Of a stretch of DNA of 64,000 nt, positions 59,013 through 64,000 are shown piece after piece (position 1 is the first letter of the stretch; the number at the start of each line of letters is the position of its first letter). The stretch covers positions 7,254,001-7,318,000 of the forward strand of contig CP053157.1 of assembly GCA_014607495.2 (NCBI GenBank), written 5' to 3'. Source of the stretch: Carposina sasakii (lineage: Eukaryota; Arthropoda; Insecta; Lepidoptera; Carposinidae). A program made the translations under genes and the position numbers. The notes beneath the pieces were generated by a model that was not told the DNA's origin, made no database searches, and saw only the letters and a program-made list of their open reading frames with translations.

Positions 59013-59559
59013 AGTAGTTTTTCAGTGTGTGACTAGTTAATGTGTAACTGCCATAAAATATTTATTATTTATTTGTTTATTTTATTTATTTATTCTTTAT
59101 TCAATTACAAATACTTAAAACTAGATACAAGTACTCATTATTCTATAGTAACTGCTCACAAAATATGTTAGACCCGTACATTTTCCGTAAACCCGGGAAC
59201 TATTTATTGCACTGGACGAATTCTACATTGGTTTTGCCATTTCTTATTTATTCTTCCTCGATGGGCCGTTGTAGGTACGCGGGTCCCCCCCTAACCCCCC
59301 CATCGTTGTCTATGAAACGACAGGCATCAGCCATTCAATGCTCGATGGCTCGATTATTATTGCTCTGTGGCGTACCTGAAAGTGTTTTTGTTGTTTCCTG
59401 CTATATCGGAACCTTTTACCACTAGGGTAGATATTATAATGGTAGATATTTCATTAGAATTACCTTATACTTATTTTACTTCTTCGACTTAATCATAATG
59501 AGTATTTTTCGGTCACTGCAAATATACACGTATGTAAGGAATTAGCCTGTGACTTTGTC
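59013..59559. other. no gene recognised; antisense retroposon tail
   Basis: TTTATTTATTTATTCTTTAT at 59081-59100 is the antisense A-rich tail of a retroposon. The 86-codon frame at 59165-59425 has a GC-rich centre but no recognised domain. Confidence 0.4.
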
Positions 59560-59562
59560 TAA

Positions 59563-59653
59563 GGGCCGATTTTTCCAAATGTCTGATCCTATCAGAAGAT
59601 GCTAAAACTTGATCATGATAGAGATAGCATCAACCGTTTGGAAAAATCGGTCC
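59563..59653. mobile_element. PIF-like MITE, 91 bp
   Basis: GGGCCGATTTTTCCAAA and TTTGGAAAAATCGGTCC are near-perfect inverted ends. Flanks are TAA on the left and TTA on the right. It is the shortest of the four copies. Confidence 0.7.
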
Positions 59654-59656
59654 TTA

Positions 59657-60043
59657 ATGTTATGTTATGAGTCAATATATTACCTAAGTTAGTTACAAGC
59701 GGAACTAATGATCCACAGGATAGATCATTCACATTCAAATTATAAGTAAATCATTGTTTTAACTTTAAAAACCATCACACTCTTCAATTAGGAAGGTACT
59801 TATATTTACCTTTATATTAATTTATATCCTATATTTTGTTAGCTAAATAAAATAGTAAAGATATATTGAATTTCATAGCACTGTCGTATTCTGTTTACAG
59901 TCCCCACGCCCATTGAACGTGAAAGATTTTATTTCTCCACGGGACTGCGACGGCATACCTTTAGGAGGGTTGTTTTATAAAGAAAAAGCAAAAAGGAGGT
60001 TCGATTTCAATGTAGACCAGCTCCCGCCAATGGCAATGTAGCT
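59657..60043. other. no gene recognised
   Basis: Unassigned sequence leading to the GC-rich element. Confidence 0.45.
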
Positions 60044-60046
60044 TAA

Positions 60047-60678
60047 GGGTCAGTTCACACCGAGACGCGACGCGACGCGACGATACTCAAAGAGGCCAAT
60101 GATTTCGCGCTGCGCCGCGCGTCGTCGCGAGACGCATCGCAACGTCGCGAGGCGCATCTTTAAAATCGTAGCAGGACGACGCCTTGCTGCGCAGCGAGAT
60201 GCCGCGAGGCGCAGCGGAACGTATCTATTAGCCGCGGGCGCCGCGCGGCCCCGCCCGCGCCCTCCCGCAGTCTACTTCCTCTTCTGCAAGAAGTCCGATT
60301 ATAACAAGATCCCAGTCTATCATTATATTTTCAATCGAGCACTCGACCGAACTGCATCAAGTCTGGACGGAAATAGTAGAGAAGTCGCCACAGCGGCCTC
60401 AGGCTGCGCCTCGCGGCGTCGCGCTGCGTCGCGCGGCACCGCGAGACGCAGCACCGCTCTTGCACGCCGCGCGTACCGGCGATACACCGCTGCGTCACGA
60501 TACGTCGCGCTACGCCGCGAGGCACCTCGAGGCGCAGTGCTGCGTAGTGCAACGTAATCTGAATTCTCACAATGTAATGTGTATCTTTTCGTGTAGTGAA
60601 TAAAGTGTATTCTGAGTCGCTCTATGAAAAATGTGCGCGCAGCGTCGCGCCGCGTCGCGTCTCGGTGTGAACTGACCC
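60047..60678. mobile_element. GC-rich PIF/Harbinger-like element, 632 bp
   Basis: GGGTCAGTTCACACCGAGAC at the left and GTCTCGGTGTGAACTGACCC at the right are perfect 20-base inverted repeats, and pairing continues into GCGACGCG. TAA flanks both sides (60044-60046, 60679-60681). The interior is dominated by degenerate GCGTCGCG/GACGC motifs and is far richer in CpG than anything nearby. Frames of 152 codons (+) and 121 codons (-) are Arg/Ala-rich products of that composition, not recognisable transposase. Confidence 0.75.
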
Positions 60679-60681
60679 TAA

Positions 60682-61400
60682 GGAGCAAAGTATAATGATT
60701 GGATGGACCACGCCTGATAGTACATTTTCATCACCCTATGCTTAATAAACCTTCCTCGTGAATCACTCTATCTATTAAAAATCCGTTCCCTAGTTTCAAA
60801 GATCTAAGCATACATAGGGATGGACAGACAGCGGCAAGCGACTTTATTTTATAATATGTAGTGATATGCTATCGACATTAGACCTTCCTTGTTCTTCCTT
60901 CATGATTGTACGAAAAAGGAGATTGCATCAAGACTGTCACTATACGGAAAATGGCACACTTTTTATAATCTGTCATAGATGTGCACTGAGGAGGAAATAA
61001 ACATAATGTACGGTCTTGTAGTAGGGAAGGTTTCCACTATAAACAGTATTTTGGTTCAGTCATAAATAAGGAGTAGGCTTTAGAAAAGCTTTAATGCTCT
61101 TTTTAACAAGTATTTATACAGTCTATTCTTGTATACACAATGTTTAAAATCAGCATAAAACCGGATATCTATTATTCTATCGCACGTACTTACATAAAGT
61201 GCCGCTTGCAATGCACTAATAGCTGGGACAGTGGGCGCTTAATCCTCGACTAATGGAACGGAAGCCCGATTAAATACGCTCAGATAATTATGTTTACTCG
61301 GTATCTGATATTGTGTTAGTTTTTTTTAATGAAAAAAGGCGGATTTTAAAATTACTATTTTAAGATTAATGTTTGTACAACTCGCAGTGAAATCTCTTTT
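60682..61400. other. no gene recognised
   Basis: Unassigned; no frame above 60 codons. Confidence 0.45.
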
Positions 61401-62525
61401 TTAACCGACTTCAAAAAGAGAGGTTATCAATTCGTCTGTATGTTTTTTTTTTATGTGTTTTTTTTTATGTGTGTTACCTCAGAACTCCGTCATTTATGAA
61501 CCGATTTCAATTTTTTTTATAGTGGGTCATGGTATTCTTCCAGGTTGGTCCCATATTCACCACTTCAGGATCTGATGATGGGATCTTGGAGAAATCGAGG
61601 GCAATCCTCTAATATTGTAGGCACATGTAGTCTGTTTTTATACTTTTACTGAGCGTTTTGATCACCTACATATAAAACATAACATCTGATGATGGAATCT
61701 CTAAGGAATCTAGGGATATCCTCAAATACAAAGAGCACGACTAGTCCGTTTTTCGATTTTTATAGAGAATTTTGGTCAGCTACACATAATATAAAGGAAA
61801 CAAGGGTCTGATGATGGAGCTGCCGAAAAACAGATAGTGGAACTTTTTAGTAACAAAATCCCCCTATGGAAGGGGGAGGCCTACGTCCAGTAGTGGATTG
61901 CAATAGGTTTATGAAAATGAAGATAATTGTGTTAAGTCGTGAAATTGTATGTTGCGTTAAGCCGTGTCCGAAGTAAAATGGTTATAGAGGAAGATGTAGA
62001 CATGAGAATAACGAGATGACGGATAATAGGAATGAATGAAAGAAGAGTACCTACATATTGCACCGACCTCAAATTATTGGGAACAGGGCAGGAAGAAGGA
62101 GTGTAATTATATGTTGCTTAAATAAGAGTGTACATGGCTGTTGTGCTGCCAAATCTCTTATATTCCTCCGAGGCGTGGTGCATGTACCGTCGCCACATAC
62201 GCACTCTGGATCGATTCCACCTCAAGTGCCTCCGATCCAGCATAAACGCCAACTTAGTAATATCTAGGAGTAGAAGTGGTCGCCATGACCGAAATCGGTC
62301 GGAGGTCATCATTATCATTATCATCATCATATTGTCAGACGTAAAGTTTCGAAGCCTAGTTCTTTTTCTCTTTTGTCATGTGGCCTATTTAATCATTTGC
62401 TGGCATATAAATCTGACAATATTATGCCTCCTAAACTTCGTACACGGCTTAACGCAATATAGATTTGCCCTTTAATAAATTTTACTTTAGTAAGTTCGAG
62501 TTTTGGGAGGAAGTCAGTTTTTCGT
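61401..62525 (+). mobile_element. composite AACCGACTTC element with embedded LINE pieces
   Basis: Starts TTAACCGACTTCAAAAAGAG and ends AGGAAGTCAGTTTTTCG, inverted ends with one change. The interior carries GTGTTACCTCAGAACTCCGT, several GATGATGG..TCT segments (61573, 61688, 61811), and an RTE-like GGCCTACGTCCAGTAGTGGA then TTGCAATAGG (61879-61908). A second LINE piece lies at 62118-62332. Confidence 0.75.
62118..62332 (+). mobile_element. LINE reverse-transcriptase C-terminal fragment nested in the composite element
   Basis: The frame reads [20 protein letters not shown] then [17 protein letters not shown], the AVVLP.LLYGSEAW..YRRHI..LD.FH..CLRS block that follows the palm domain in many LINEs. 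It ends in CATCATTATCATTATCATCA, a microsatellite tail. The antisense copy at 48307-49139 lacks it, showing it as an insertion. Confidence 0.75.
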
Positions 62526-63284
62526 TTAAAAAAAAATATTATGTGTACCTAATGTAAATATGGATTACATACATACATATTTATACTGGAACCGGTGCCT
62601 CAGGAACCGGGGCCCTCAGGAACGAACCCTTCCCAAAATGAGGTAGGTAGCCAGAGCTAAAGGATCACGGAGAAAATCCTTACAGCCACTTTTAGCTTAG
62701 CTAGTTCTATTAGTGGACTCTTACGACATTCACAGGAGGAGATACAGCTGATAGTAAAACCCCGCATCAGCACAGTATGCACAGAAAATATGGATTAGCT
62801 AAATTAAAATCTACTCCAATACAAATTCACAAGATTTTTATACACCTATCTTGAAAAATCATTGTAAATTTTATCATAGATATGTTAAATGGCAAAGCTT
62901 ATCTTAAAAAGTCGCATTCCCACACATCGAGTACTTGCTTTATATAAGCCCCCTTTCCTAAACTATTTAAGCGCAAACCGCAACCTATCCCGATCTAATC
63001 ACCTAATATTTCTTCACCCACTCAACATGCTGCACATAAGTAGGTAATGTAGGGGGAATTGGGCGATAATTCGAGATCGTTTGTTTGCAAATAGAGATAT
63101 TACCGCCGCCGGAGCACCTCACTAATGCGAACACATTCGGGGACTCTGCAATTTTTACCGTCTGAGAGAATTTACATAAAACATCTTCGTCTCGATATAT
63201 CCTCATAATTTTAAATGACTTAAAAGCGTACATTTGGGGAAAATTCTATTTATCTATGTCAAATAAATGTGTGCCTCCTTTTTT
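62526..63284. repeat. spacer between composite copies, with a TAGCGGGG family copy
   Basis: GGTAGGTAGCCAGAGCTAAA, GGATCACGGAGAAAATCCTT, ACAGCCACTTTTAGCTTAG, GTGGACTCTTACGACATTC and CCCGCATCAGCACAG (62640-62780) follow the family order with the TAGCGGGG core lost. The rest (62790-63284) is unassigned, including an antisense 76-codon frame at 63003-63233. Confidence 0.5.
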
Positions 63285-64000
63285 TTAACCGACTTCAAAA
63301 AGAGAGGTTATCAATGCGTCTGTATGTTTATTTTTTATTTTTTATATGTGTTACCTCAGAACTCCGTCGTTTATGAACCGAATTAAATTTTTTTTTATAG
63401 TGGGTCATGGTATACTTCCAGGTTGGTCCCATATTCACCACATCAGGATCTGATGATGGGATCTTGGATAAATCGAGGGCAATCCTCAAATATTGTAGGC
63501 ACATGTAGTCTGTTTTTTATACTTTTACTGAGTGTTTTGATCACCTACATATAAAATATAATATCTGATGATGGAATCTCTAAGGAATCTAGGGATATCC
63601 TCAAATATAAAGAGCACGAGTAGTCCGTTTTTCGATTTTTATAGAGAATTTTGGTCAGCTACACATAATATAAAGGAAACGAGGGTCTGATGATTGAGCT
63701 GCCGAAAAACAGATAGTGGAACTTTTTAGTAACAAAATCCCCCTATGGCAGGGGGAGGCCTACGTCCAGTAGTAGACTGCAGTAGGCTTATGAAGATGAA
63801 GATAATTGTGTTAAGTCGTGAAATTGTAAGTGGCGTTAAGCCGTGTCCGAAGTAAGATGGTTATAGAGGAAGAGGTAGACATGAGAATAACGAGATGACG
63901 GATAATACGGATGAATGAAAGAAGAGTACCTACATATTGCACCGACGGAAGAAGGAGTGTAATTATATGTTGCTTAAATAAGAGTGTACATGGCTGTTGT
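63285..64000 (+). mobile_element. second composite AACCGACTTC element, cut by the window end
   Basis: Nearly identical to 61401-62140 throughout, with small changes such as loss of CTCAAATTATTGGGAACAG near 63950. The last bases reach GAGTGTACATGGCTGTTGT, the start of the embedded LINE piece, so both copies share that insertion. Confidence 0.75.

Noticed and set aside
60099..60557. 152-codon Arg/Ala-rich frame
   Set aside because: It arises from the GCGTCGCG composition inside an element with clear inverted ends; similar frames occur on both strands.

Overview
The window looks like nuclear DNA of a moth or butterfly (ditrysian Lepidoptera). It is AT-rich, lacks bacterial-style gene packing, and is crowded with repeat types I associate with lepidopteran genomes: Helitrons starting TCTATAC or TCCCAAC and ending CTAG, RTE-type LINE tails ending in GATGAT runs, tRNA-derived SINEs, elements beginning AACCGACTTC, and many small DNA-transposon MITEs. 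No complete gene is visible. The stretch is best read as intergenic or long-intron DNA.

The one coding segment I support well is a GC-rich 618-bp internal exon on the minus strand (29817-30434), with a good acceptor and donor. It encodes a proline-rich, arginine-rich segment with a PPPPY (WW-domain ligand) motif. Four other possible exons are weak: 18783-18956 (-), 29275-29469 (-), 38937-39014 (+, exactly 26 codons) and 51340-51461 (+).

Layout: 1-11 kb is mostly unassigned, with one clean Helitron (4183-4508). 11-19 kb holds decayed LINEs, an AACCGACTTC element, a Helitron, a foldback element and a MITE. 21.7-24.1 kb is an antisense Helitron filled with a roughly 120-bp satellite. 27-31 kb holds LINE/RTE fragments around the exon. 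32.2-36.1 kb holds a hAT element with a perfect 8-bp target duplication, then a 129-bp minisatellite interrupted by a TA-flanked MITE. 36-52 kb has SINEs, Helitron pairs, small MITEs and a (TATG)n-tailed family. 52-61 kb adds a second hAT element and a very GC-rich PIF/Harbinger-like element. 61.4-64 kb has two near-identical composite elements, the second cut by the window edge.

The most interesting signal is a very short retroposon-like family (about 54-106 bp) with three copies at 17.0, 38.4 and 45.1 kb. All start at the same base, two keep a strong 5' hairpin, all share a 3' segment, and each is flanked by its own 13-18 bp direct repeat. That suggests a small structured RNA copied by LINE machinery. 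No functional tRNA, rRNA, CRISPR array or intact transposase/RT gene was seen.
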